From NCBI RefSeq assembly GCF_022808935.1, contig NZ_JAKZFR010000004.1:62001-126000 (forward strand): a stretch of 64,000 nucleotides of DNA, in the 5' to 3' direction. This DNA is from Geothrix sp. SG200. GTDB taxonomy: Bacteria > Acidobacteriota > Holophagae > Holophagales > Holophagaceae. The notes under the pieces were generated by a model. That model worked only from the letters and a program-made list of their open reading frames with translations, made no database searches and was not told where the DNA came from. Shown here piece by piece: positions 46,382-56,198 of this stretch. The translations under genes were made by a program, and so were the position numbers. Within the stretch, counting starts at the first letter, position 1, and each line of letters begins with the position of its first letter.

Positions 46382-47386
46382 TCATCCCCCCATGCGGGAC
46401 ATTTCCACCTTGGGGAGACCGGGCGTGGCGGCGTGACGGATCTCTGAATAGTGATCGCCCCGCCGCTTCCAGTGGAAGCCCAGCAGGGCCGTCAGGCCCG
46501 GATCGTCATGCCCGTTCCGGAGGAACCCCTTCAGGTCGAGACCGTCTCCGGCGAAGAGGCAGGTATAAAGGCGGCCTTCCGCCGAGAGGCGGGCGCGGTC
46601 GCAGCCCCCGCAGAAGGGCTGGGTCACGGAGGCGATGAGTCCCACCTCGCCTTTCCCGTCGCCATAGCGCCAGGTGCGGGCCACGGCGTCGCCCTCGGCC
46701 TCCACGGGCTCCAGGGGCCAGTGGGCATGGATCAGGGCCCGGACCCGGGAGGCGGGCACCACTTCCTCCATCCGCCAGCCGTTGGTGGTGCCCACGTCCA
46801 TGAACTCGATGAAGCGCAGGGTGTGGCCTTCCTCGCGGGCGAAGGCGGCCAGGTCGAGGATCTCGTCGTCATTCACGCCGCGCTTGAGCACGCAGTTCAG
46901 CTTGACGGGGCCGAAGCCCGCGGCCCGGGCGGCCGCCACGCCCGCCAGCACACGGTCCAGGGGCAGGTCCGTGTCGCTGATGGCCCGGAAGCGGTCGGGG
47001 CGCAGGGTGTCGAGGCTGACGGTGATCCGGTTCAGGCCGGCGTCCTTCAGGGGGCGGGCTAGGTCGGGCAGGAGCACGCCGTTGCTGGTGAGAGCGAGAT
47101 CCTCCAGGCCGGGCAGCGCCGAGAGCATGCGCACCAGGACCGGCAGCTCCCGGCGCATGAGGGGCTCACCGCCCGTGAGGCGGATCTTGGTGACGCCGAG
47201 GCGGATGAAGATCCGCGCCAGCCGGGTGATCTCCTCGAAGCTGAGCAGGGCCTCCCGGGCCAGGAAGGGATAGTCCGGCCCGAAGACATCCTTGGGCATG
47301 CAGTAGGTGCACCGGAAGTTGCAGCGGTCGGTGACCGAGATGCGCAGCGCCTTGAGGGGGCGGCCCAGGGTGTCGCGAGGCTCCAT
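46382..47386 (-). CDS. moaA: GTP 3',8-cyclase MoaA (molybdenum cofactor biosynthesis)
   Basis: The 334-residue radical-SAM enzyme starts cofactor synthesis from GTP. The N-terminal SAM cluster motif is CNFRCTYC (about 22-29) with LTGGEPLMRREL (about 69-80), and the second cluster uses CGGC and C-terminal C in CDRARLSAEGRLYTC (about 267-282). Length and order match MoaA. It supports the two Mo enzymes in this window, though it is not in their operons. The ATG at 47386 is followed by MEPRDTLGRPLKALRIS, a normal start. Promoter sequence upstream overlaps the divergent gene at 47446. Confidence 0.95.
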   Translation of the reverse strand: MEPRDTLGRPLKALRISVTDRCNFRCTYCMPKDVFGPDYPFLAREALLSFEEITRLARIFIRLGVTKIRLTGGEPLMRRELPVLVRMLSALPGLEDLALTSNGVLLPDLARPLKDAGLNRITVSLDTLRPDRFRAISDTDLPLDRVLAGVAAARAAGFGPVKLNCVLKRGVNDDEILDLAAFAREEGHTLRFIEFMDVGTTNGWRMEEVVPASRVRALIHAHWPLEPVEAEGDAVARTWRYGDGKGEVGLIASVTQPFCGGCDRARLSAEGRLYTCLFAGDGLDLKGFLRNGHDDPGLTALLGFHWKRRGDHYSEIRHAATPGLPKVEMSRMGG

Positions 47387-47445
47387 TCCCCAAGCATAAT
47401 TTCATTTAATGCGTCAGAATGGACTGTTTGATTGGACCGCTGAAT

Positions 47446-48738
47446 ATGGGCTTTTTCGATCGCTTCCGTTCCCGCGCCGACGAGGCGCCCCTGCCGTCGC
47501 TGGCCACCCTGCTGGAGACACGGGGCCTGCCAGCCTCCCTGCCGGGACTGGAGGCGCTTGTGCCGACCTTCGAGGCCCATCGCCGGGCGGAGGAGCGTGA
47601 GGCCTGGGCGGATGCGGTGGCGGAGACCCACCGGCTGGGCCTGCCCCTCCCGGAGCCGTGGATCGATGCCCAGGACCACCTACTGCCAGAGCTGGTGCCC
47701 ACCTGGCGGGCCGAGCGCGAGGGCCGCTGGAGCCACGCCTTCATCGATGGCCTGACAACTCGGATCCGGGTGGCTGAGGTGGTGATGCCTGCCGCCTGGC
47801 TCCGGATCTGGGACCAGCCCGCCGAGGACGTGCTGGATCTGGCCCTGGACCAGCTGCGTCACCGCAGCGAGGGGGCCTTCGTGCGGCTGCCCTCGGGCAT
47901 CTACCAGGCGCCCTGGCACGACGGGGCCGACGCGGCCCGCCTGCTGCTGCCCGAGGTCTGGCATGGCCTCTTCAAGGACCAGCATCCCTTCCTGGCCATC
48001 CCCATGGCGGACACCCTGCTGGCGGCGCCCCAGATCCTCCTGCCCAAGCTCATGGAGGAAGTGGGCCGGGCCCTCCAGGCCAAGAGCCAAGCCGGGAGCC
48101 AGGCCGGCGCTCCGCCCCTCCAGCTCGCAGTGCTGGAGCGCATCGGCGACAAGCTGGTGACCGCCCGGCTCCAGGAGCCCCATCCCATGTCGGCCCCCCA
48201 GCGGGAGCTGAAGAACATGGACTTCCTGGAGGCCCTCCGGAACCAGGAGAAGGACCTGGATCCCGAGCTGGGGCGCCCGGCTCCGGTCCTGCTGCTGAAG
48301 ACCGCCCAGGGCAAGCCGCTCACCATGGCCACCTGGACCGGCGGGGCCCCGACCCTGCTCCCCGAGGCCGACCTCATTGGCTTCGCCGGCCCGGATGGCG
48401 AGCCGCTGGGGATCTACTGGCGCCAATCCCTGCCCCGCATGCACGAGGTCCGCGGCACTGCCGTGGACATCTGGGGGCCCCGGCGCGTCCGCTACGAAGG
48501 CTTCCCCACCGCCGAGCAGATCGCCCGCCTGGAGCCCTTCGCCACGGCCGAGCAGATGAAGTCCCTCCAGGCCCAGCCTGGGGCCCAGCCAGGTGCCCAG
48601 CCAGGTGCCCAGCCGGGGCCCCGGCCCTCCGCGCCGAAGGCAGTGGCCCCCGCCGGCGCCCCGTTCAGCGCCCAGGGCGCGGCGCCCCTGCCGAAGCATC
48701 TGCGGGGGGCGGGCCTGGGCGTGCAGGACAAGGACTAG
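47446..48738 (+). CDS. Hypothetical protein with C-terminal Ala-Gln-Pro-Gly repeats
   Basis: Not recognised with confidence. The 430-residue product starts MGFFDRFRSRADE, has an alpha/beta body, and contains RLPSGIYQAPWHDGADAARLLLPEVWHGL (about 142-170), reminiscent of YtpQ/DUF1444 proteins, but the match is weak. A Pro/Ala/Gln-rich linker with four Ala-Gln-Pro-Gly units (48571-48618) precedes a short basic end (LPKHLRGAGLGVQDKD). No signal peptide or helix is seen. ATG 47446 is preferred to ATG 47419 for its typical small-protein start; neither has a strong ribosome site. Confidence 0.6.
   Translation: MGFFDRFRSRADEAPLPSLATLLETRGLPASLPGLEALVPTFEAHRRAEEREAWADAVAETHRLGLPLPEPWIDAQDHLLPELVPTWRAEREGRWSHAFIDGLTTRIRVAEVVMPAAWLRIWDQPAEDVLDLALDQLRHRSEGAFVRLPSGIYQAPWHDGADAARLLLPEVWHGLFKDQHPFLAIPMADTLLAAPQILLPKLMEEVGRALQAKSQAGSQAGAPPLQLAVLERIGDKLVTARLQEPHPMSAPQRELKNMDFLEALRNQEKDLDPELGRPAPVLLLKTAQGKPLTMATWTGGAPTLLPEADLIGFAGPDGEPLGIYWRQSLPRMHEVRGTAVDIWGPRRVRYEGFPTAEQIARLEPFATAEQMKSLQAQPGAQPGAQPGAQPGPRPSAPKAVAPAGAPFSAQGAAPLPKHLRGAGLGVQDKD
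48571..48618 (+). repeat. Twelve-base tandem repeat encoding Ala-Gln-Pro-Gly
   Basis: Four units of GCCCAGCCNGGN lie in frame in the linker of the preceding hypothetical protein. Copies 2 and 3 are identical. Repeat number may vary between strains. Confidence 0.85.
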
Positions 48739-48763
48739 CTTCACCCGCCCAGCGGAAAGATTG

Positions 48764-48935
48764 GGAACGCGAAGGGCGCTAAGACGCCATGCGGACGCGC
48801 GAAGACCGCGAAGAAGCTTCGAGCCATCCTGGGCATCCTTTGGTGGGCTGGGCGCGACCGGGGGGCCGAAGGCCCAGATCCTGCACCGGAGCAATGGAGG
48901 CGCCTTCGCGTCCTTGCCTTTCCCCTTCGCGTTCC
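48764..48935. repeat. Intergenic inverted repeat, GGAACGCGAAGGGCGC family
   Basis: GGAACGCGAAGGGCGC (48764-48779) is identical to the core of the repeats at 15747 and 42640. The right arm CCCTTCGCGTTCC ends at 48935, giving 13 paired bases; the inner part contains extra GCGCGAAG and TTCGCGTCC units. It sits between the hypothetical gene and the recA terminator. Confidence 0.85.
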
Positions 48936-48956
48936 CGTCTTTCACATTCGGTCAAA

Positions 48957-48995
48957 TCAAAAACGGCGGCGGCCTTTGGGGACCGCCGCCGTCTG
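48957..48995 (-). terminator. recA terminator
   Basis: On the minus strand ACGGCGGCGG pairs with CCGCCGCCGT (48963-48992), followed by a T-rich run (complement of AAATCAAAAA at 48954-48963). It is 38 bp past the recA stop. Confidence 0.85.
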
Positions 48996-49030
48996 CCGAC
49001 CCCTTCCAAGGGCGTGCAGGTCGATGATGC

Positions 49031-50092
<1,062 letters not shown>

Positions 50093-50188
50093 GGGGTCCT
50101 CCGGAAGGGGTGCTTTCCAGGATGGATTCAAAAAGCGAAAAAAACAAGAAAATCTTTTCGGCCGCCCGCGAGAGGCGGGTCCACCAGC

Positions 50189-51316
50189 CTAGCGCAGCTT
50201 GACGTCTCGCCCACGCCAGTGGTTCACCCCCCGGAGGCGGTCCGCGAAGGCCCAGGCGGTGCCGGCCGTAAAGACCAGGGCGTCCAGGGGCCAGAGGGCC
50301 CAGAGCAGGTCCATGGGCCGGCCGGTCATGCGCTGCTGGACGTCCCCCGCCAGGGCCGGCACCAGCAGCCAGAGGAAGAGGGCCAGGCCCGGGTGGCCGG
50401 CGAAGGGCAGCCAGAGGGGGGCGAGCATCACCAGGGCCACGGGCGGGAGGAGCAGGGGCAGGAGGCCCCAGGCGGGCAGGGCGGCGGCGTTCTTCCGCAT
50501 GGCCCGCACCAGCTCCCCCAGGCCGTGGTACATCCGCAGGTGCAGGTCCGGGCCGCCCCGGGCCACTCGGTTCACGAAGCCGGCCCGCTTCATCCGCCGG
50601 GCCAGCATCATGTCGTCGATGGCCTCCAGGGGAGCCGCCGCGTGGCCGCCGGCGGCCTCGTAGGCCTCCCGCCTCACCAGGGTGAAGCCGCCCACGCCGC
50701 AGAAGGCGGGATGGCGGGGGTTCGGCACCTGGTGGGGGGGCACCAGCAGCTGGAAGGCCGAAGCCGCCAGGGGCAGCACCACCCGCTCCGCCGGGTCGAC
50801 CGCGTCCACCCCGGGGATGAGGGCCAGGATGTCCGTGGGCTGGGCCAGGGCGAAGGCCACGGCCCGCCGGAGGAGATCCGGCGAAGCCTGCACGTCCCCG
50901 TCCGCGAAGAGCAGCCATGCGGCGCCCTGGGCTTCGGGTTGGCGGGCGGCCAGGTCCAGGGCGTGGTTCTTCCCCAGCCAGCCGGCGGGCAGGCTGTCGT
51001 TCCGAACGACCCGGAGACGGTCCGGCCGGCCGGCTTCGCGGCCCTGGAGGATCTCGGTGCTGCCGTCCGTGGAGCCGTCATCCACCACGACGATTCGCAG
51101 GGCCGGGTAGTCCTGCGCCAGCCAGGAGTCGATGGCGGCCGGCAGCTCGAGGGCCTCGTTCCGGACGGGGATGCAGAGGCACACGGAGGGCGGGTCCGCA
51201 GGCAGGGCGGGATCCGGGGTCAGGGCGGGCAGCCGGGCCCAGTGCCGGCGCAGGAGGACCAGCCCCGCGAGAAGCAGGGTGGTGGCGGTCCAGGCGGCAG
51301 CATCGATCCAGGGCAT
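50189..51316 (-). CDS. Membrane-anchored family 2 glycosyltransferase
   Basis: The 375-residue protein has an N-terminal helix (about 8-25), a GT-A domain (PSVCLCIPVRNEA about 43-55, VVDDGSTDGS about 75-84, LLFADGDVQ about 135-143, CGVGGFTLVRREAYEAAGG about 207-225) and three C-terminal helices (about 290-365). The layout resembles CrtQ/HpnB-type glycosyltransferases of lipid or carotenoid-like substrates, but the acceptor is unknown. It begins divergently from the GNAT gene, 69 bp away, and ends upstream of recA. Confidence 0.85.
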   Translation of the reverse strand: MPWIDAAAWTATTLLLAGLVLLRRHWARLPALTPDPALPADPPSVCLCIPVRNEALELPAAIDSWLAQDYPALRIVVVDDGSTDGSTEILQGREAGRPDRLRVVRNDSLPAGWLGKNHALDLAARQPEAQGAAWLLFADGDVQASPDLLRRAVAFALAQPTDILALIPGVDAVDPAERVVLPLAASAFQLLVPPHQVPNPRHPAFCGVGGFTLVRREAYEAAGGHAAAPLEAIDDMMLARRMKRAGFVNRVARGGPDLHLRMYHGLGELVRAMRKNAAALPAWGLLPLLLPPVALVMLAPLWLPFAGHPGLALFLWLLVPALAGDVQQRMTGRPMDLLWALWPLDALVFTAGTAWAFADRLRGVNHWRGRDVKLR

Positions 51317-51385
51317 GCCTCAGGCTAGCCCGAACGGCCTGGCTGGCGGGGTGGGTTAACCTGAAGAGCCATTTCCGGGAGCGCC

Positions 51386-52015
51386 ATGGACGACCGTTGC
51401 CCATCCACCCCCGTAATGCGCCTTCGGACCCCGGGAGACATACCGGGGATCCAGGCCTTGATGACCCGGGTTTATCCCCCACCCCACGGCCCCGAGGCGG
51501 TATGGTCCGCAGAGAACCTCATGCGCCACATCGAACGGTTCCCAGAAGGCCAGATGGTGGTGGAGGCCGGGGGGAGGATCGTGGGGACGGCCACCGCCGA
51601 GCGAGTGCCGATGGCCGCGGCGCTGGCCCCCCACTCCTGGTCCGAGATCACCGGGCGCGGCAGCCTTTCCACCCACGATCCCGGAGGAGACGCCCTCTAC
51701 GGCGTGAACATCGCCGTGGATCCGGCCTGGCAGGACCAGGGCATCGGGCGGCTCCTCTACCAGGGCCGCATCGAACTGGGCCGGCGCCTGGGCTGCCGCG
51801 CCTTCGTGGCCGGGGCCCGCATCCCTGGCTACCACCTCGAGGCCCACAGGATGAGCCTCGAGGCCTATGTGGAGGCCGTGGTGGCCGGCCGGATCTTCGA
51901 CTCCACCCTGTCCAAGCAGCTCCGTGTGGGGTTCCAGGTCCGCGGCGTGCTCCGGGACTACGCTCCGGACCCGGAGACCCTGGGCCACGCGGCTCTCATC
52001 GTCATGGAACTCTGA
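51386..52015 (+). CDS. GNAT-family N-acetyltransferase
   Basis: The 209-residue protein has the GNAT motif A (NIAVDPAWQDQGIGRLLYQGRIELG, about 110-134) with acetyl-CoA loop Q-x-x-G-I-G. The last third (LRVGFQVRGVLRDYAPDPETLGHAALIVMEL) resembles the linker found in proteins that fuse a GNAT domain to a carbon-nitrogen hydrolase, such as Bacillus YhcX. Here the two halves are separate genes, with the hydrolase 12 bp downstream. Substrate unknown. Confidence 0.87.
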   Translation: MDDRCPSTPVMRLRTPGDIPGIQALMTRVYPPPHGPEAVWSAENLMRHIERFPEGQMVVEAGGRIVGTATAERVPMAAALAPHSWSEITGRGSLSTHDPGGDALYGVNIAVDPAWQDQGIGRLLYQGRIELGRRLGCRAFVAGARIPGYHLEAHRMSLEAYVEAVVAGRIFDSTLSKQLRVGFQVRGVLRDYAPDPETLGHAALIVMEL

Positions 52016-52027
52016 GGAGGCGACGGC

Positions 52028-52993
52028 ATGCGATTCAAGGCTCCCACCCCATTCCTGTCCCGTCCCGTGCGGGTCTGCGGCATCCAGTACGCCCTGCGCC
52101 CCGTGGCCGACTTTGCCGCCTTCGCCACCCAGGTGGAGAACTACGTGGATGTGGGCGACGACTACGACGCCGATGTCATCGTGTTTCCCGAACTGCTGGC
52201 GGTCCAGCTGCTGAGCTGTCTGCGGCCCGGCTTCCCGCCGCCGGAGGCCATGCGGGAGCTGGCGGAGCGGTTCACGGTCGACTACGAGGGACTGTTCCTC
52301 CACCTCTCGCGGAAGTACGACCGCATCATCGTGGCGGGCACCCATCCCCGCTTCGTGGACGGGAAGCTGCAGAACGTGGCCTCCATCTTCGTGCCGGGCC
52401 ACGGGCCGGTCCACCAGCCCAAGCTTCACCTCACCCCCACGGAGCGGAACGTCTGGCGCTTTGAGCCGGGCCAGGAGATCCACATCATCGACACGGACTT
52501 CGGCCGGATGGGCGTGTCCATCTGCTACGACGTGCAGTTTCCCGAGGTGGCGCGGATCCAGGCGGAGCAGGAGGTCCAGCTGCTGGTGGTGCCCTATCTC
52601 ACGGACGACCGGCGGGGCTACAGCCGCGTCACCACCTGCGCCCGGGCCCGGGCCGTGGAGAACCAGATCTACGTGGTGACTGCCGGTATGGTGGGCAGCC
52701 TGCCCCTCATCACGGATCTCACGGCGCAGTACGCCCAGAGCGGCGTCTACACGCCCTCCGACTACCACTTCCCCATGGATGGCATCGCCACCGAGGCCGC
52801 CCCGAACTCCGAGATGGTGCTGGTGGGGGACATCGACTTGGCCGTGCTGGACCAGACCCGGGCGCGGGGCTCCGTGCTGAACCACCAGGACGCCGCGCGC
52901 GACGGGCTTCACGTAACCTTCGAGGGCCGCATCCATGTCCACCACCTGCCCTGGCTGAAGCAGGGCGAGGGAACCGGTACGGCAGAGAGCTGA
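52028..52993 (+). CDS. Carbon-nitrogen hydrolase (nitrilase superfamily)
   Basis: The 321-residue protein has the Glu-Lys-Cys triad: Glu in VIVFPELLA (about 51-59), Lys in HQPKLHLTPTE (about 125-135) and Cys in GVSICYDVQFPE (about 161-172). These enzymes cleave amides. GAGGCGACGG precedes ATG 52028 and only 12 bp separate it from the GNAT gene, so the pair works as a split version of the fused GNAT/nitrilase family. The physiological substrate is not known. Confidence 0.9.
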   Translation: MRFKAPTPFLSRPVRVCGIQYALRPVADFAAFATQVENYVDVGDDYDADVIVFPELLAVQLLSCLRPGFPPPEAMRELAERFTVDYEGLFLHLSRKYDRIIVAGTHPRFVDGKLQNVASIFVPGHGPVHQPKLHLTPTERNVWRFEPGQEIHIIDTDFGRMGVSICYDVQFPEVARIQAEQEVQLLVVPYLTDDRRGYSRVTTCARARAVENQIYVVTAGMVGSLPLITDLTAQYAQSGVYTPSDYHFPMDGIATEAAPNSEMVLVGDIDLAVLDQTRARGSVLNHQDAARDGLHVTFEGRIHVHHLPWLKQGEGTGTAES

Positions 52994-53095
52994 GGGTGCC
53001 CATCCGCTGGTGGTGGCCCGTTGTGGCTCCGGCTGAGCGGGAATGTCCATGAACCGTGGGGTATCCTCGGGTCACACCATTTCCCGAGGTACCGG

Positions 53096-54358
53096 ATGAC
53101 CCTGGCCTTCCTGGTTCACGACCCCCTCGCCGGCACCCTGATGCTGCTGGCGCTGCTGTGGCTCTCCGCCAAGGTGGGTGGGGAGCTGGCCGTGCGCCTG
53201 AAGCTGCCCGCGGTCACCGGCGAGCTGGCCGTGGGGCTGGCCCTCACGGCCCTCCACCGGGCCTGGCCCCTGGTGCCGGAGGTGGCGGCCTCCCCGGCCG
53301 CCGAGCTGCTGGGGGGCCTCGGCGTGGTGGTGCTCATGTTCGCCGTGGGGCTGGAATCCACCGTGCCGCAGATGATGAAGGTGGGCGCGGCCTCGCTGCG
53401 GGTGGCCTCCATCGGCGTGGTCGCGCCCATGGCCGCGGGCCTGGCGGGGGCCTGGCTCCTGCTGCCCGCGGGCTCGCCCTTCGTGCTCGACCTCTTCATC
53501 GGTGCCTGCCTCTGCGCCACCAGCATCGGCATCTCCGCCCAGGTTCTGCGGGAGAAGGGTGCGGCGGATTCCGTGGAAGGCCGCATCATCGTGGGCGCCG
53601 CTGTGGTGGATGACGTGCTGGGCCTGCTGGTGCTGGTGGCGGTCTCGGGTCTCGTGGGGGCCTCGGCCACGGGCGGGCTGGGCGGACCAGGCGGATCCCT
53701 GGGTTCCGAGCTGGCGAGAACCCTCCTCCTCGCCCTGGGCTTCCTCGCGGCGGCCCTCACGCTGGGTCGCGTCGCGACGCCGCGCCTCTTCCGCCTGGCC
53801 AGCCGGTTCCGAGGCGAGCAGGTGCTGCTGCCCCTGGGCCTCGGCTTCGCCTTCCTGCTGGCCTGGCTGGGCAGCCTGGCGGGCCTGGCCTCCATCGTGG
53901 GCGCCTACGCCGCGGGCCTCATCCTGGAGCCCGCCCACATCGTGGACCTGGAGCACCGGGAGAAGCACTCCCTCGAGGAACTGGTCCACCCCCTCGTGAC
54001 GGTGCTCTCCCCCCTCTTCTTCGTGCTCATGGGGGCCAAGGTGGATCCCACGGCCCTCTTCCGACCCAGGACCCTGGGCTTCGCGGCCGTGCTGGCCCTG
54101 CTCGGCGTGGTCGGGAAGTACGTGGCGGGCTACACGGGAGGCCGGGGCACCCGCGCGGCGGTGGTGGGCTGGGGCATGGTCCCCCGCGGCGAGGTGGGCC
54201 TCATCTTCGTGGCCACCGGCGCTCAGCTCCAGTGGCATGGCACCCCCCTGCTGAGCCCCGACATCCAGGCCGGCATCATCGGCGCCCTCCTGCTCACCAC
54301 CGTGGCAGGGCCCGTGGGGCTGGGGTGGGTGCTGTCCCGGCAGGCGCCGAAAGCTTGA
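53096..54358 (+). CDS. CPA2-type Na+/H+ antiporter
   Basis: The 420-residue protein has about twelve hydrophobic helices. The motif GAAVVDDVLGLLVL (about 163-176) has the two consecutive Asp of electrogenic NapA-type antiporters; GIVGAYAAGLILEP and VPRGEVGLIFVATG near the C-terminus fit the family. It probably exports Na+ in exchange for protons. ATG 53096 has GAGGT just upstream; a frame extending to 53021 is GC-rich noise. Ion selectivity is inferred from the DD motif only. Confidence 0.88.
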   Translation: MTLAFLVHDPLAGTLMLLALLWLSAKVGGELAVRLKLPAVTGELAVGLALTALHRAWPLVPEVAASPAAELLGGLGVVVLMFAVGLESTVPQMMKVGAASLRVASIGVVAPMAAGLAGAWLLLPAGSPFVLDLFIGACLCATSIGISAQVLREKGAADSVEGRIIVGAAVVDDVLGLLVLVAVSGLVGASATGGLGGPGGSLGSELARTLLLALGFLAAALTLGRVATPRLFRLASRFRGEQVLLPLGLGFAFLLAWLGSLAGLASIVGAYAAGLILEPAHIVDLEHREKHSLEELVHPLVTVLSPLFFVLMGAKVDPTALFRPRTLGFAAVLALLGVVGKYVAGYTGGRGTRAAVVGWGMVPRGEVGLIFVATGAQLQWHGTPLLSPDIQAGIIGALLLTTVAGPVGLGWVLSRQAPKA

Positions 54359-54366
54359 AACAGCCT

Positions 54367-54422
54367 TTCACCGCAAAGAACGCGAAGGGTGATCTTCTTC
54401 CCTCCGCGTTTTCTGCGGTGAA
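54367..54422. repeat. Intergenic inverted repeat, CACCGCAAAGAACGCG variant
   Basis: TTCACCGCA (54367-54375) pairs with TGCGGTGAA (54414-54422), and the inner ACGCG/CGCGT and GGG/CCC extend the stem with small mismatches. It lies between the convergent antiporter and btuD stops and could terminate both. Confidence 0.8.
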
Positions 54423-54430
54423 TAGACCGC

Positions 54431-55156
54431 TCAATCCTGTGGCAGCTCAGGCACCAGGGACTCGACGAACGTGGCCTCCACGCGGAAGACCTGGCGGATG
54501 AGGTCGGCGGTGAGGACCTCGTGGGGCCCGCCGTTGCCCACAAGGCGGCCCCGATCCAGGACGAGCACGCGATCGAAGCGATAGGCGGCGCGCAGGTCGT
54601 GGAGGCTCACCAGGACGGTGCCGCCGCCGTCCGCCCGGCGTCGGGCCAGGCGCATGACCTCCAGCGCGTGCCGCACGTCCAGCTGAGCCACAGGCTCGTC
54701 CCAGAGCTGGATGGGCGCCTGGGTGGCCAGGGCCCGGGCCAGGGCCACTCGGTGGCGTTCGCCGCCAGAGAGACGCGTCGCCGGGCGGTCCGCCAGGAAC
54801 GTCAAGTCCAGTTCCGCCAGAGCCTCGGCCACACCCGTGGGATCGTCGCCCCAGGCGTAGCGGCCCTGGGCCACCACCTCGCGCACCGGGAAGGCGAACT
54901 CGAAGTGGGCCTCCTGTCCCACCCAGGCCAGGCGCCGGCCCCGCTCTGCGGCAGGGATGTGCGACAGCGATTGGCCATTCCAATGGATGGCTCCGTGGGC
55001 CGGCAACAATCCTGCCAGGGCCTGGATCAGCGTGGACTTGCCCGCCCCGTTGGGCCCCACCATCGCCACCAGTTCACCGGGGCCGAGATCGAGCGACACG
55101 GCATCCAGCCGGCCCGGCACGGACAATCCAGCGGCATGGAGGGCGGGCGTGCTCAT
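54431..55156 (-). CDS. btuD: Vitamin B12 ABC transporter ATPase
   Basis: The 241-residue ATPase has Walker A GPNGAGKST (about 35-43), signature LSGGERHRVALARAL (about 130-144), Walker B IQLWDEP (about 152-158) and H-loop VSLHDL (about 185). It powers the FecCD-type permease encoded upstream. ATG 55156 was preferred over longer frames because it gives MSTPALHAAGLSV, a normal start for the family. The operon leader is a cobalamin riboswitch, which assigns the substrate as B12. Confidence 0.88.
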   Translation of the reverse strand: MSTPALHAAGLSVPGRLDAVSLDLGPGELVAMVGPNGAGKSTLIQALAGLLPAHGAIHWNGQSLSHIPAAERGRRLAWVGQEAHFEFAFPVREVVAQGRYAWGDDPTGVAEALAELDLTFLADRPATRLSGGERHRVALARALATQAPIQLWDEPVAQLDVRHALEVMRLARRRADGGGTVLVSLHDLRAAYRFDRVLVLDRGRLVGNGGPHEVLTADLIRQVFRVEATFVESLVPELPQD

Positions 55157-55211
55157 GGCGTCGCCTCCGTGTCCGGGCTGAAGACTGAGGACTGTGGACC
55201 GGGGACTCGCC

Positions 55212-56198
55212 TCACCGCGGCCTCCGCAGCAGCCACAGGAAGAAGGGGCCGCCCACCAGGGCCGTGACGACGCCCAGGCGCAGGCCGATGGGGAAGGTGC
55301 GGGTAACGAGATCGCAGGCCAGGAGGAAGGCCGCGCCGCCCAGCATGGAATGGGGAAGCAGGCGCCGGTGCGCCGGACCGAAGGCCAGTCGGAGGATGTG
55401 CGGCACCACCAGGCCCACGAAGCCGATGACGCCGGCCGTGGCCGTGGCCAGGGCCGTGAGCACCGTGGACAGGGCAATGAGCTGGCGGCGCAGGCGGCGC
55501 ACGTCCACGCCCAGGCTCTGGGCGCTGTGCTCGCCCAGGCTCAGCAGGTCCATGGCCCGCCCCAGGGGCAGCAGGAGGAGGCAGCCCGCAAGGATGGCCG
55601 GCACGCCCATCCAGACGTGCTCCCAACTGCGGCTCTCCAGGCCGCCCATGAGCCAGAAGAGGATCTGGGCGTTCACCTCGAAGTGGCCCACCGTGGTGGT
55701 GAGCAGGAAGCTGGTCCCCGCGCCCAGGAGAGCGTTCAGAGCCACGCCGGAGAGCAGGAGCCGCTCGGTGTCCGCGCCCCGCTGGGCGAGCATCAGCACC
55801 GCACCCGTCGCACCGAAGGCGCCCAGAACCGAGGCCGCGGGCAGCGCCCACAGCGTGGCGGAGGCGAAACCCAGCATGGGGCCCAGCGCCAGCACCGCCA
55901 CGGCGCCCAGGGCGCCCCCGCTGCTCACCCCCAGGAGGCCGGGGCTGGCGAGCGGGTTGCGGAAGAAGGCCTGCATGACGACGCCACTGGCGCCCAGGGC
56001 CGCGCCCGCCGCCATGCCCACCAGGGCGCGGGGCAGGCGGAAGTCGCGTACCACCGTCCGGGCGATGTCATCGCTGCCGCCGCCCAGGGCGGCCACGACC
56101 TGCGAGAAGGACAGCCGCAGCTCGCCGAAGGCCAGCGAGGCCAGGAAGGCCATGACCAGCAGCGTCACGAGAATGGGGATGGCCAGGCGGGTTCTCAC
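55212..56198 (-). CDS. btuC: Vitamin B12 ABC transporter permease (FecCD family)
   Basis: The 328-residue protein has about ten hydrophobic helices with the family segments RLPRALVGMAAGAALGASGVVMQ (about 53-75) and GFVGLVVPHILRLAFGP (about 260-276). GTG 56198 starts the gene, overlapping the btuF stop (GTGA); the longer upstream frame reads through btuF. Two copies form the inner-membrane channel. Confidence 0.9.
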   Translation of the reverse strand: MRTRLAIPILVTLLVMAFLASLAFGELRLSFSQVVAALGGGSDDIARTVVRDFRLPRALVGMAAGAALGASGVVMQAFFRNPLASPGLLGVSSGGALGAVAVLALGPMLGFASATLWALPAASVLGAFGATGAVLMLAQRGADTERLLLSGVALNALLGAGTSFLLTTTVGHFEVNAQILFWLMGGLESRSWEHVWMGVPAILAGCLLLLPLGRAMDLLSLGEHSAQSLGVDVRRLRRQLIALSTVLTALATATAGVIGFVGLVVPHILRLAFGPAHRRLLPHSMLGGAAFLLACDLVTRTFPIGLRLGVVTALVGGPFFLWLLRRPR

